Below, piece by piece: positions 52,043 through 61,678 of a DNA stretch of 64,000 nt. Position 1 is the stretch's first letter. Every line of letters begins with the position of its first letter. The stretch is from the NCBI GenBank assembly GCA_020161795.1, contig JAIUOR010000055.1, positions 1-64,000 of the forward strand, written 5' to 3'. The DNA is from Actinomycetota bacterium (lineage in GTDB: Bacteria; Actinomycetota; Actinomycetes; Propionibacteriales; Propionibacteriaceae). A program made the translations under genes and the position numbers. The notes below the pieces were generated by a model that worked only from the letters and a program-made list of their open reading frames with translations, did not search any database and had not been told where the DNA came from.

Positions 52043-52648
52043 CTAACCCGCGGTCTTCGCGGGCAGCGTCCGCGGCAACCAGGACGGCCGCTTCGACTCG
52101 TACTCCTCGATCAGGTCGACGTGCTGCAGGGTGAGGCCGATGTCGTCCAGGCCCTCCAGCAGGCGGTGCCGGGTGTAGTCGTCGATCTCGAAGGAGAAGA
52201 CGTTGTCGGCCGCCTCGACGGTGCGGTGGTGCAGGTCGACGGTGAACTCGATGCCCGGCTCGCTCTCGGCGATCTCCCAGAGCTTCTCCACCACGTCCTG
52301 CGGCACGACCGCGATCACCAGGCCGGCCTTGCCGGAGTTGGAGCGGAAGATGTCGCCGAAGCGGCTGCCGATCACGACCTTGAAGCCGTAGTTCTGCAGC
52401 GCCCAGACGGCGTGCTCGCGCGAGGAGCCGGTGCCGAAGTCGGGGCCGGCGACCAGGATCGAGCCCGGCGCGTAGGCGCTCTGGTTGAGCACGAACTCGG
52501 GGTCATTGCGCCAGGCGGCGAACAGCCCGTCCTCGAAGCCGGTGCGGGTCACCCGCTTGAGGTAGACCGCCGGGATGATCTGGTCGGTGTCGACATTGCT
52601 GGCGCGCAGCGGGACCGCGATCCCGGTGTGGGTGCTGAACTTGTCCAT
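52043..52648 (-). CDS. leuD: 3-isopropylmalate dehydratase small subunit
   Basis: 201 aa swivelling-domain subunit. [20 protein letters not shown] at the N-terminus, then [40 protein letters not shown], are signature motifs. With LeuC it isomerises 2-isopropylmalate to 3-isopropylmalate in leucine synthesis. It starts 10 nt after leuC, and an NdgR-type regulator is encoded divergently upstream of leuC. Confidence 0.96.
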   Translation of the reverse strand: MDKFSTHTGIAVPLRASNVDTDQIIPAVYLKRVTRTGFEDGLFAAWRNDPEFVLNQSAYAPGSILVAGPDFGTGSSREHAVWALQNYGFKVVIGSRFGDIFRSNSGKAGLVIAVVPQDVVEKLWEIAESEPGIEFTVDLHHRTVEAADNVFSFEIDDYTRHRLLEGLDDIGLTLQHVDLIEEYESKRPSWLPRTLPAKTAG

Positions 52649-52658
52649 CGCGATCTCC

Positions 52659-54056
<1,398 letters not shown>

Positions 54057-54119
54057 CGGGTCTCCCAGAAATCTCGGCCCGCTCGCGCGGGGCTCGTCAC
54101 AGGTCCCACCGTAGCAGAC

Positions 54120-54148
54120 TTGCATTTCATGATGCGAGACGGCAGTAT
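54120..54148 (+). promoter_or_regulatory. ndgR promoter with overlapping palindrome (candidate NdgR operator)
   Basis: TTGCAT (54120-54125), 17-bp spacer, CAGTAT (54143-54148), then 6 nt to ATG 54155 (leaderless geometry). The near-palindrome GCATTTCATGATGC (54122-54135) overlaps the -35, so a bound IclR-type protein would repress its own gene and control the divergent leuC promoter. Confidence 0.5.
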
Positions 54149-54154
54149 CAGACT

Positions 54155-54880
54155 ATGGACAACTCTAGCGGTGTCGGCGTGCTCGACAAGGCGGCTCTGG
54201 TCTTGACCGCCCTGGAACAGGGACCGACCACTCTCGCCGGTCTGGTGACCGCCACCGGCCTGGCCCGTCCGACCGCCCACCGGCTGGCGGTCGCCCTCGA
54301 ACACCATCGGCTGGTCAGCCGCGACCTGCAGGGCCGCTTCGTGCTCGGCCCCCGCCTCACCGAGCTGGCCTCGGCGGCCGGCGAGGACCGGCTGCTGGCC
54401 ACCGCCGGGCCGGTGCTGGCCCGGCTGCGCGACATCACCGGCGAATCCGCCCAGCTGTTCCGCCGCCAGGGCGAGTTCCGGGTCTGCGCGGCGGCGGCCG
54501 AGCGTCCGTCCGGCCTGCGCGACACCATCCCGGTCGGCTCCCAGCTCACCATGTCCGCCGGTTCGGCCGCGCAGGTGCTGCTGGCCTGGGAGGATCCGGA
54601 CCGGATCCAGCGCGGTCTGCAGAACGCCTCGTTCTCCGCCGTCGCCCTGGCCACCGTCCGCCGCCGCGGCTGGGCCCAGTCGGTCGCCGAACGCGAGGCC
54701 GGCGTGGCCTCGGTGTCCGCCCCGGTGCGCTCCCCCAGCGGCAAGGTGATCGCCGCCGTCAGCGTCTCCGGCCCGATCGAGCGGCTCTCCCGCCAGCCCG
54801 GACGGCTGCACGCACCCGCCGTGATCGCGGCCGCCGAACGGCTGTCGGAGGTCCTGCGCCGCAACGGCGGCGAAGGCTGA
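54155..54880 (+). CDS. ndgR: IclR-family regulator NdgR of leucine biosynthesis
   Basis: 241 aa. N-terminal winged HTH (VLDKAALVLTALEQGPTTLAGLVTATGLARPTAHRLAVALEHHRLV), linker and IclR effector domain (SVSAPVRSPSGKVIAAVSVSGPIERL). NdgR/AreB-type regulators are divergently encoded from leuCD across actinobacteria and control amino-acid-dependent growth and leucine genes, exactly the arrangement here. ATG 54155 follows a promoter with leaderless spacing. The effector is not readable from sequence. Confidence 0.9.
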   Translation: MDNSSGVGVLDKAALVLTALEQGPTTLAGLVTATGLARPTAHRLAVALEHHRLVSRDLQGRFVLGPRLTELASAAGEDRLLATAGPVLARLRDITGESAQLFRRQGEFRVCAAAAERPSGLRDTIPVGSQLTMSAGSAAQVLLAWEDPDRIQRGLQNASFSAVALATVRRRGWAQSVAEREAGVASVSAPVRSPSGKVIAAVSVSGPIERLSRQPGRLHAPAVIAAAERLSEVLRRNGGEG

Positions 54881-54909
54881 CGGCGACGCCTCGTCCGGCC
54901 CGGGTTCGC

Positions 54910-55728
54910 TCAGCCGCGGCGCAGTCGCTCCCGCAGCCGCATCAGTTCCTTGCGCTGCGCGTCGGTCAGGCTCCCGATCCCCTGCTCGTTGATCTGGTCG
55001 AGCAGTTCGTCCAGCCGCTCCCGGTCGGTGCGGCCGGCCTGCTTGAAGGCCGTGCCCCGTGACCGGCGGCGCTGTCGTGGCTGGGACTGCCGGCGTCCGC
55101 CCGGAATCCATCGGTAGGCGCTCAACAGCCCGGCGTAACGCGCCGCGATGGCGATCAGGGCCAGCGCCAGCGCCAGGCTGAGCAGGCTGCCCAGGTCGCG
55201 GGCCGCGACGGCCTGCAGCACCTGCAGGCCGACCAGCACCAGGCCGAACACCCAGGCCGGGATGTTGAACAGGAACCGGCGGTCGGGGTACTCCGCGATC
55301 CACAACAACAGGATCGCGAACTCGATGACGTTGATGCCGGCCAGCAGGTAGCCCGCGCCCAGCACCAGACCCACGATGGTCGCCGCCGCGGTCAGGCTGG
55401 CCCAGATCCCGACCAGCAGCCAGGCCATCGTCCGACGGCCGAGGGCCTGTTCCAGGTCGGTGCCGAAGTACCAGAAGAAGAACAGAGCGATCACGCTCCA
55501 CAGGCTCAGCCCATTCGCCAGCGGCCAGGTGACCAGCCGCCAGACCTCGCCGGCCGCCGCGTACTCGGGCACGAAGGCCAGCAGCCCAGGCAACGGCGGG
55601 AGGATCACGTAGGCCAGCCACGAGACCGCCACCGCCAGCACCACGGCCATGACGGTGCCGACCTCCAGCCGGCCGAGCCGGAACCACGGGTCGCCGACGC
55701 CGCCGCGCGCTGCGAAGAATCCGCTCAT
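54910..55728 (-). CDS. Rhomboid-family membrane protein lacking the catalytic dyad (pseudoprotease)
   Basis: 272 aa, about six TM segments in the rhomboid order (EVWRLVTWPLANG, FFFWYFGTDLEQALGRRTM). The C-terminal soluble helix RLDELLDQINEQGIGSLTDAQRKEL matches the tail of actinobacterial rhomboid-family proteins. The GxSG motif that carries the serine reads GINV (LAGINVIEFAILL), and the TM6 His region reads ARDLGSLLSLA, so neither Ser nor His is in place. Hence proteolysis is unlikely. A membrane chaperone or binding role (iRhom/derlin-like) is possible. ATG 55728. Confidence 0.78.
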   Translation of the reverse strand: MSGFFAARGGVGDPWFRLGRLEVGTVMAVVLAVAVSWLAYVILPPLPGLLAFVPEYAAAGEVWRLVTWPLANGLSLWSVIALFFFWYFGTDLEQALGRRTMAWLLVGIWASLTAAATIVGLVLGAGYLLAGINVIEFAILLLWIAEYPDRRFLFNIPAWVFGLVLVGLQVLQAVAARDLGSLLSLALALALIAIAARYAGLLSAYRWIPGGRRQSQPRQRRRSRGTAFKQAGRTDRERLDELLDQINEQGIGSLTDAQRKELMRLRERLRRG

Positions 55729-55768
55729 GACCCCAAGCCTGCCACGTAGACCCGCGCCCGGCGGTCGC

Positions 55769-56791
55769 TCACGCGGTGACCGCGCCGGCGGTCGCGTCCG
55801 CCCAGCCGGCCACGTGGCGGGCGACCAGCCGCTCCAGCGCGTCGATCCACGCCGGCGAGTCGTTGAGGCAGGGCACCCGCACGAAGCGCTGCCCGCCGTG
55901 GGCGATGAACTCCTCGCGGTTGAGCATGCCGATCTCCTCCTCGGTCTCCAGGCAGTCGGCGACGAAGCCGGGGCAGAACACGTCCAGCCGCCGCACCCCC
56001 GCCTCGGCCAGTTCGGCGACCCGCTCGATGGTGGCGGGAGTGAGCCACTCCCGCCGGCCGAACTTCGACTGGTAGCTCAGCTCGCACTCCTCGGCGGTCA
56101 GCCCCAGCCGCTGCCGCAGCAGCACGGTCGTCCGCTCGCATTCGACCGGGTAGGGATCCCCGCCGGTCACCATGTCGACCGGGATGCCGTGGTAGCTCAG
56201 CAGCAGCTTGTCGCCGGCGGCGAAGTCGGGCCGGCCCTCGCGCTCCCAGGTCTGCTCGATCAGGGCAGCGCAGGCCTCGATGTAGCCCGGGTCGTCGTGG
56301 AAGTCGCGGACGGTGCGGTACTCCGGCTGATCGACGGCAGCACGGACGTGGTCGGCCAGCGCATCGAGCACGGTGGCGACGGTGGTCGTGGAGAACTGCG
56401 GATACAGCGGGACGACGAGCACCTTTCGGGCGCCCTCCTCCTGCAGCCGGGTGAGCACGCTGGTGAGGCTGGGATTGCCGTAGCGCATGGCGACCTCCAC
56501 GCGAGCCTGGTCGCCGAGCCGCGCGCCGAGCGCGGCCCGCTGCGCCAGGGAGTGCACCATCAGCGGCGAGCCGTCCGGCAGCCAGACCGACGCGTACTTC
56601 TCGGCGGAGGCCCGGGCGTGCACCTGCAACACCCGCAGTTCCAGCACCGGCCGCCAGAACAGCGGGTTGAGCGGAATGATCCGCGGGTCGGTCAGGAATT
56701 CCCGCAGGTACCGCTGGACGTCGCCCAGCGCCGGAGAATCGGGCGTTCCCAGGTTGACCAACACCACTGCCACGTCCGAACCGCTCGTCAC
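55769..56791 (-). CDS. hemH: Ferrochelatase (HemH / coproporphyrin ferrochelatase CpfC)
   Basis: 340 aa, inserting ferrous iron into a porphyrin. VVLVNLGTPDSP at the N-terminus, KVLVVPLYPQFSTTTV, catalytic His in LLSYHGIPVD, YQSKFGRREWLTP and VFCPGFVADCLETEEEI are conserved motifs. In actinobacteria the physiological substrate is generally coproporphyrin III (CpfC), which is a lineage inference. It is not in a haem operon here. Upstream neighbours are a divergent MarR regulator and membrane genes. Confidence 0.94.
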   Translation of the reverse strand: MTSGSDVAVVLVNLGTPDSPALGDVQRYLREFLTDPRIIPLNPLFWRPVLELRVLQVHARASAEKYASVWLPDGSPLMVHSLAQRAALGARLGDQARVEVAMRYGNPSLTSVLTRLQEEGARKVLVVPLYPQFSTTTVATVLDALADHVRAAVDQPEYRTVRDFHDDPGYIEACAALIEQTWEREGRPDFAAGDKLLLSYHGIPVDMVTGGDPYPVECERTTVLLRQRLGLTAEECELSYQSKFGRREWLTPATIERVAELAEAGVRRLDVFCPGFVADCLETEEEIGMLNREEFIAHGGQRFVRVPCLNDSPAWIDALERLVARHVAGWADATAGAVTA

Positions 56792-56930
56792 GCCACCACC
56801 CCTTCGCTGCGACTCGAGAGTCTATCCCGGCCTCGGAGGTCACCCACCCGCCACCGGACAGCACGATACCGACCAGCTCACGGGTTGCCGCGCGCGAGGC
56901 GCGGATCGAGCGCCGCCACCCCGAACACAA

Positions 56931-56968
56931 GTCAACCAGTTGACACCAAAGTTGGTAACCGGTTGACT
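56931..56968 (+). promoter_or_regulatory. MarR-type operator and promoter
   Basis: Perfect 14-bp palindrome GTCAACCAGTTGAC (56931-56944) plus a further GTTGAC half-site at 56962-56967 with a GGTAACC palindrome between. A TTGACA -35 (56940-56945) lies within the first palindrome, so binding would block transcription of the MarR gene starting at 56975. Confidence 0.6.
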
Positions 56969-56974
56969 AATGGG

Positions 56975-57412
56975 GTGGATACGCACCTCACAGCCAGCCT
57001 TCACGAGTTGGTGTACACCATGGACCGGTTCGCCGACCGCGTCCTGGCCCGACGGTTCGGGATCGACCGGAACCTGTTCGCCTTCCTCGCGCCGCTCGCC
57101 GCCGGGTCGATGGACGTCACGCGCCTGGCCGAGTCGCTCAACCTCACCAAGGCTGCGATCAGCAAGCGGGTTCCGCTCCTGGAGCAGGAGGGCTGGCTGA
57201 CGACCTCGGCCGACCCGGATCACCGGCGCCGGGTGGTCGTTACCCTCACGCCGCGCGCCCGGCTGCTCGTCACCGAGGCCGGCGAGCTGTTGAACGACCG
57301 CTTCGCCGCCCTGCTCCACCAGACCCGGATCGACCCCGAGCGGCTCCATCGCCAGGTGCGCGAACTCATCGACGCCACGCGTGCCCTCGAGACCGAACCG
57401 GAGCTGCCATGA
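56975..57412 (+). CDS. MarR family transcriptional regulator
   Basis: 145 aa winged-HTH regulator: dimerisation helices at both ends, DNA-binding core DVTRLAESLNLTKAAISKRVPLLEQEGWLTTSADPDHRRRVVVTLTPRARLLV with the DxRxxx wing. GTG 56975 is the most upstream start that keeps the family length. The mRNA leader is extremely short. The palindromic operator directly upstream implies autorepression. Its stop overlaps the next start (ATGA), so its partner is the membrane protein downstream, most likely its regulatory target. Confidence 0.88.
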   Translation: MDTHLTASLHELVYTMDRFADRVLARRFGIDRNLFAFLAPLAAGSMDVTRLAESLNLTKAAISKRVPLLEQEGWLTTSADPDHRRRVVVTLTPRARLLVTEAGELLNDRFAALLHQTRIDPERLHRQVRELIDATRALETEPELP

Positions 57413-58251
57413 CCACCCGGGCCATACCTCGCCAGGCGGCCGGCACTCCCCAACAGCCTGAGCCCGCGCCGGGCATTGGCGGCTCGCTCTCGCGGCCGCT
57501 CCTGACCATGAGCCTGCTGCTCGCCGCCCTCACCACGACGACCAGCCTGCTCGGCCTGCTGGCACCCTGGCCCTATGCCGCCGAGACCGCGAACTGGCGA
57601 CTGCAGGCCCAGGCGCAGGATCTGGGCAACCTGCTCGCCGTGGGCGTGCTGCTGATCGCGGCGATCGCCGCCCGGCGAGGCTCCGTCCGAGGGTTCCTGG
57701 CCTGGGCCGGGTCACTGCTCTACCTGGCCTATGCCTTCACCATCTATGCCATGACCGTCCACTTCGGGCCGCTGTTCCTGCCCTACGTGGCAGGTCTCGG
57801 CCTCTCCGCCTACTGTCTGGTGTTCGGGTTGCCCGGCCGGACGGTGGGCCTGCAGCCGCGCCACCTGCGGCTCGGCAGCTGGACGATCGGTGTGACGGCG
57901 ACCCTCTTCGCGCTGCTGTGGCTGGCCGGGATCACAGCCGCGCTGGGACGCGGCGAGGTGCCCCCGGAGCTCACCGACGCCGGTCTGGTCGCCAACCCCG
58001 TGCACGTGCTGGATCTCGCGCTCGTCCTGCCCGCGATGCTGATCACGGCCGTCCTCGCCCGCCGCGACGACCCTGCCGGGACGCTGCTGCTGGCGCCCTG
58101 GCTGACCTTCTCCGCCCTGATGGGCGCCAGCATCCTGGCCGCCCTGCTGCTCACCGCTGCACCGGTCGCCGTGCTGGCTGCGCTCGGCGCGGTGACCGTC
58201 GTCAACGCCGCCGTCGCCGCCCTGACGCTCCGCGGCGCCCGCCACCGCTGA
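57409..58251 (+). CDS. Multi-pass membrane protein of unknown function, coupled to the MarR regulator
   Basis: 280 aa. A 30-residue hydrophilic N-terminus is followed by about eight hydrophobic segments (SLLLAALTTTTSLLGLLAP, LLAVGVLLIAAIAAR, FLAWAGSLLYLAYAFTIYAM, LPYVAGLGLSAYCLVFGL, WTIGVTATLFALLWLAGITAAL, LALVLPAMLITAVLA, LTFSALMGASILAALLLT, VLAALGAVTVVNAAVAALTL). I do not recognise the family. The ATG overlaps the MarR stop, indicating coupling. It lacks transporter signature motifs that I can identify. Confidence 0.8.
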   Translation: MTTRAIPRQAAGTPQQPEPAPGIGGSLSRPLLTMSLLLAALTTTTSLLGLLAPWPYAAETANWRLQAQAQDLGNLLAVGVLLIAAIAARRGSVRGFLAWAGSLLYLAYAFTIYAMTVHFGPLFLPYVAGLGLSAYCLVFGLPGRTVGLQPRHLRLGSWTIGVTATLFALLWLAGITAALGRGEVPPELTDAGLVANPVHVLDLALVLPAMLITAVLARRDDPAGTLLLAPWLTFSALMGASILAALLLTAAPVAVLAALGAVTVVNAAVAALTLRGARHR

Positions 58252-58305
58252 CGGGTCGGGCGTCCCGCGGGGAGCCCTGCGGCCAGGCTCCCTCGGCATC
58301 GGCGA

Positions 58306-58311
58306 TAGGTT
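58306..58311 (+). promoter_or_regulatory. -10-like hexamer of a probable leaderless promoter for the MFS gene
   Basis: TAGGTT followed by 6 nt and ATG 58318. An alternative, SD-led start (GGAGG, 6 nt, ATG 58354) exists in the same frame. Confidence 0.45.
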
Positions 58312-58317
58312 GGCCGG

Positions 58318-59541
58318 ATGCGGTGGACGAGCGGAGTGCGGCGGAGGACGGGCATGCCCCGGGTCGTGCTGATGCTCGCGCTCTCGGCCCTCTTCGTGGC
58401 GATCGGGTTCGGGGTGATGGTGCCGGTGCTGCCGCTGTTCGCGCAGTCCTTCGGCGTGTCGAACCTGCTGATCGGCCTGGTCGTTTCGGCCTTCGCCGCG
58501 ATGCGGCTGGTGACCAGTCCGTTCTGCCGCCGGATCTCGGCGCGCATCGGCCATCGCCGCACGATCGGCATCGGGATGTGGATCGTCGGGGTCTCCTCGG
58601 CCCTGTGCGGGCTGGCCGGCAGCTACCCCGAACTGCTGTTGTGGCGCGCGGTGGGCGGGATCGGCTCGGCCATGTTCACCATCTCGGCCACCGCGCTGCT
58701 GCTGGCCAGCGTTCCGGCCGGCCTGCGCGGCCGGGCCAGCGGGCTGTACCAGGGCAGCTTCCTGATCGGCGGCATGGCGGGCCCGGCGGTCGGCGGCCTG
58801 CTCGCCGGCATCTCGATGACCGCGCCGTTCTTCTTCTACGCCGGCACCCTGGTGGTGGCCGGCACGATCGCCTACACCCAGCTGCACGACGCCGCGCCCA
58901 CCGGCGCACCGGGCACCGAGGAGGTCACCCGGCCGCTGCGTGAGGTGCTGGCCGACATCAGGTTCCGGGCGGCCTGCCTGCTGGGCTTCGGACAGGGCTG
59001 GCAGTCCTTCGGAGTGCGCTCGGCGCTGGTCCCGATCCTGATCGTGACCGGCCTGGGCGTGGACGCGACCTGGACCGGCATCAGCTTCGCCATCGCCGCG
59101 GTCGCCCAGGCCCTGGCGCTGCAGCCGGCCGGCCGGGCGACCGACCTGATCGGCCGGCGGCCGGTGATGATCGCCGGCGGCCTCACGGCGGCCACCGCGA
59201 CCCTCGCCCTGCCGCTGGCTCCGAACCTGGCCTGGCTGATAGCGGTGCTGTGCCTGTACGGCGTCGGCGCGGCCGCGCTGGGCACCGCTCCGACCGCCGC
59301 TCTCGGCGACGCCGCCCGCGGGGCGGGAAGCCAGCCGATCGCGATCCATTCCATGGCCACCGACATCGGGAGCATCGCCGGGCCGCTGGTCGCCGGGGTA
59401 CTGGCCGACAGCCTCGGCATGACCGCCGCCTTCGGCGCCGGCGCGCTGATCCTGCTCTCCGGCGCCGTACTGTCGTGGTTCATCCCACGTCGATCCGCAG
59501 CGCCGGCCGCTGCCTCGGAGTACTCTCGAAGCGACGATTGA
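58318..59541 (+). CDS. MFS transporter, drug/metabolite efflux type
   Basis: 407 aa, 12 TM segments. Motif A variant in the first cytoplasmic loop (SPFCRRISARIGHRRTIGIG) and its second-half repeat (ATDLIGRRPVMIAGG). The N-terminal half has WRAVGGIGSAMFTISATALL and motif-C-like GGMAGPAVGGLLAG typical of DHA-type antiporters. Start 58318 follows a leaderless -10. ATG 58354 with GGAGG upstream would give 395 aa beginning at the first TM and is nearly as good. Substrate unknown. Confidence 0.85.
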   Translation: MRWTSGVRRRTGMPRVVLMLALSALFVAIGFGVMVPVLPLFAQSFGVSNLLIGLVVSAFAAMRLVTSPFCRRISARIGHRRTIGIGMWIVGVSSALCGLAGSYPELLLWRAVGGIGSAMFTISATALLLASVPAGLRGRASGLYQGSFLIGGMAGPAVGGLLAGISMTAPFFFYAGTLVVAGTIAYTQLHDAAPTGAPGTEEVTRPLREVLADIRFRAACLLGFGQGWQSFGVRSALVPILIVTGLGVDATWTGISFAIAAVAQALALQPAGRATDLIGRRPVMIAGGLTAATATLALPLAPNLAWLIAVLCLYGVGAAALGTAPTAALGDAARGAGSQPIAIHSMATDIGSIAGPLVAGVLADSLGMTAAFGAGALILLSGAVLSWFIPRRSAAPAAASEYSRSDD

Positions 59542-59594
59542 CGGCCGACCCCAGCGTCTCGTTACTCGGTGGGGCAGCCCTCGCTGGAGGCACG

Positions 59595-60383
59595 ATGACT
59601 CATCCCTGGCGCAGCTACGTGGCTGTCGGCGACTCCTTCAGCGAAGGGCTGGAAGACCACTATCCGGACGGGACGATGCGCGGCTGGACCGATCGGCTGG
59701 CGCAGTCGCTGGCCGACCGCTGTGGCGAGCCGGTGCGCTACGCCAACCTCGCCATCCGTGGACGACTGCTCGGGCCGATCCTGGCCCAGCAGCTCGAACC
59801 TGCGCTCGCGCTCAAGCCGGACCTGGTCTCCCTGGTCGGCGGCGGCAACGACCTGCTGCGGCCCGGGGCCGATCCCGACGAGCTGGCGGCCCAGCTCGAA
59901 GCCGCCGTCGTCCGGCTGCGCTCGGCGGGCATCGACGTCCTGCTGGCCACCGGCATCGACCCGGCCGACTCCCCGATCATCAAGCTCACCCGCAACCGCG
60001 TCGCGGTGTTCAATGCCCACCTGTTCTCGCTCGCCCAGCGCCACGGCGCCTTCATCGCCAACCAGTGGGCGATGCGCTCCATCCGGGACTGGCGGCTCTG
60101 GTACGACGACCGGCTGCATCTCAACGCCGAGGGTCACGAGCACATGATGCAGGCGGCCCTGGTTGGGCTGGGCCTGGAGCCCGATCGGCCGGATTGGGAC
60201 GAGCCGCTGCCGCCCGCCCCCGCGATGAGCCGCCGCGAGGCCCTGGACTGGAACCTCACCTGGACGCGCGACCACCTGGCCCCCTGGGTCGGGCGCCGGC
60301 TGCGCCACACCAGTTCGGGTGCGTACCGCACCGCCAAGCAACCCGCCTATCGCGAGGTCCAGCCTGCCGCTGCGGCAGAATAG
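59595..60383 (+). CDS. SGNH-family hydrolase (GDSL esterase/lipase-like)
   Basis: 262 aa, no signal peptide. SGNH blocks: block I GDSFSEG (Ser14), Gly in block II (AIRGR), GGGND (block III, Asn) and DRLHLNAEGH (block V, Asp/His). Cytoplasmic SGNH hydrolases of this type are common in actinobacteria, and many act as deacetylases or esterases on unidentified substrates. GGAGG precedes ATG 59595 by 5-6 nt. It ends 5 nt before murT, suggesting cotranscription with the cell-wall genes. Confidence 0.88.
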   Translation: MTHPWRSYVAVGDSFSEGLEDHYPDGTMRGWTDRLAQSLADRCGEPVRYANLAIRGRLLGPILAQQLEPALALKPDLVSLVGGGNDLLRPGADPDELAAQLEAAVVRLRSAGIDVLLATGIDPADSPIIKLTRNRVAVFNAHLFSLAQRHGAFIANQWAMRSIRDWRLWYDDRLHLNAEGHEHMMQAALVGLGLEPDRPDWDEPLPPAPAMSRREALDWNLTWTRDHLAPWVGRRLRHTSSGAYRTAKQPAYREVQPAAAAE

Positions 60384-60388
60384 GGCCC

Positions 60389-61678
60389 ATGTCCTGGTCT
60401 GTTCCCGCCCGCACGGCACCGCCGTCGCCAGGGCTCCGGCTGCGCCTGGCGACCGTCATGGGCGATCTGGCAGCAGGCCTCTCCCGGCTGGCCGGACGAG
60501 GCTCCGGGGCCTCCATCCGCGGGCAGGTGATAGCCCGGTTGGCACCCGGCGCCTTCGCCGATCTGCTGCGCGGCCGCAAGATTCTGGCCGTCTCGGGCAC
60601 CAACGGCAAGACCACCACCACCCATCTGCTCGCGGCGGCGGTGCGCGCCGGGCTCGGCGATGCGGCGGATCGGCTGGTCACCAACGCCGACGGCGCCAAC
60701 CTGCACTACGGCATCGCGTCCGCGCTCAGCCAGGCCCCCCGGGCCGACATCGCCGTGCTGGAGACCGACGAGCGGGTGGTCGGCGACCTGATCGCCACCG
60801 GAGCCCCGCAGGTGCTGGTCTTCCTGAACTTCAGCCGCGACCAACTCGACCGGCACCACGAGATCAAGGCGCTCGGACGGGCCTGGCGCACCGCCCTGGA
60901 GAAGGCCGGGAAGGCCGGCCCGGTCATCGTGGCCAATGCCAGCGATCCGCTGGTGGTGTGGTCGTCGAGCACCGCCGCCGAGGTGATCTGGGTCGAGACC
61001 GACACCCAGTGGTCCGCCGACGGCGCGCTCTGCCCGGCCTGCGGCGCCATCCTGATGCGGGTGCGCGTGGAGGCTGGCCGCGACCACTGGGACTGCCCCG
61101 GCTGCGAGCTCACCCAGCCGGAGGCCTCCTACGTCGTCACCGGCGACGCGATCCGGCTTCCGGGCGGCGAGACGGTCACCCCACAGTTGCGGGTGCCGGG
61201 CCGGTTCAACCTCTCCAACGCGGCCTGCGCGCTGGCGGCGGCGGTCCACTTCGGGATCGATCCGCAGACCGCCTTGACCGGGATGGCCACGGTCACCGCT
61301 CCGGCCGGACGCTACGCCACGGCCCAGTTCGGCACCACCCGGGCCCGGCTGCTGCTGGCGAAGAACCCGGCCGGCTGGGCCGAGGCGTTGCCGCTGGCGG
61401 CCAGCGATCCGGTGGTGCTCGCCATCGACGCCGTGGCCGCCGACGGAAAGGACGTCTCCTGGCTCTGGGACGTCGACTACGAGCAACTGGCGGGCCGGCA
61501 GGTGATCGCCACCGGGCCACGCGCCCAGGATCTGGCCGTCCGGCTGAGCTACGCCGAGGTCGCGCACACCGTCGTCCCCGACCTGACCGAGGCGCTGGCC
61601 GGCCACGGCGGGACGGTCGACGTGATCTCCACCTACACCCCGTTCCAGAGGCTGCTGAAGATGGCGGGACTGCGATGA
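60389..61678 (+). CDS. murT: Lipid II isoglutaminyl synthase, Mur ligase-like subunit MurT
   Basis: 429 aa. With GatD it amidates the alpha-carboxyl of D-Glu in lipid II. P-loop SGTNGKTTT at ~69-77, Mur-ligase central motifs (TNADGANLHYGI, ETDERVV, FLNFSRDQLDRHHE), a zinc-ribbon insertion with CPACG and CPGC that is specific to MurT, and the C-terminal DUF1727 with DGKDVSWLWDVDYE, which holds the Asp needed for amidotransfer. The start is 5 nt after the SGNH stop. The stop shares ATGA with gatD. Confidence 0.95.
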   Translation: MSWSVPARTAPPSPGLRLRLATVMGDLAAGLSRLAGRGSGASIRGQVIARLAPGAFADLLRGRKILAVSGTNGKTTTTHLLAAAVRAGLGDAADRLVTNADGANLHYGIASALSQAPRADIAVLETDERVVGDLIATGAPQVLVFLNFSRDQLDRHHEIKALGRAWRTALEKAGKAGPVIVANASDPLVVWSSSTAAEVIWVETDTQWSADGALCPACGAILMRVRVEAGRDHWDCPGCELTQPEASYVVTGDAIRLPGGETVTPQLRVPGRFNLSNAACALAAAVHFGIDPQTALTGMATVTAPAGRYATAQFGTTRARLLLAKNPAGWAEALPLAASDPVVLAIDAVAADGKDVSWLWDVDYEQLAGRQVIATGPRAQDLAVRLSYAEVAHTVVPDLTEALAGHGGTVDVISTYTPFQRLLKMAGLR

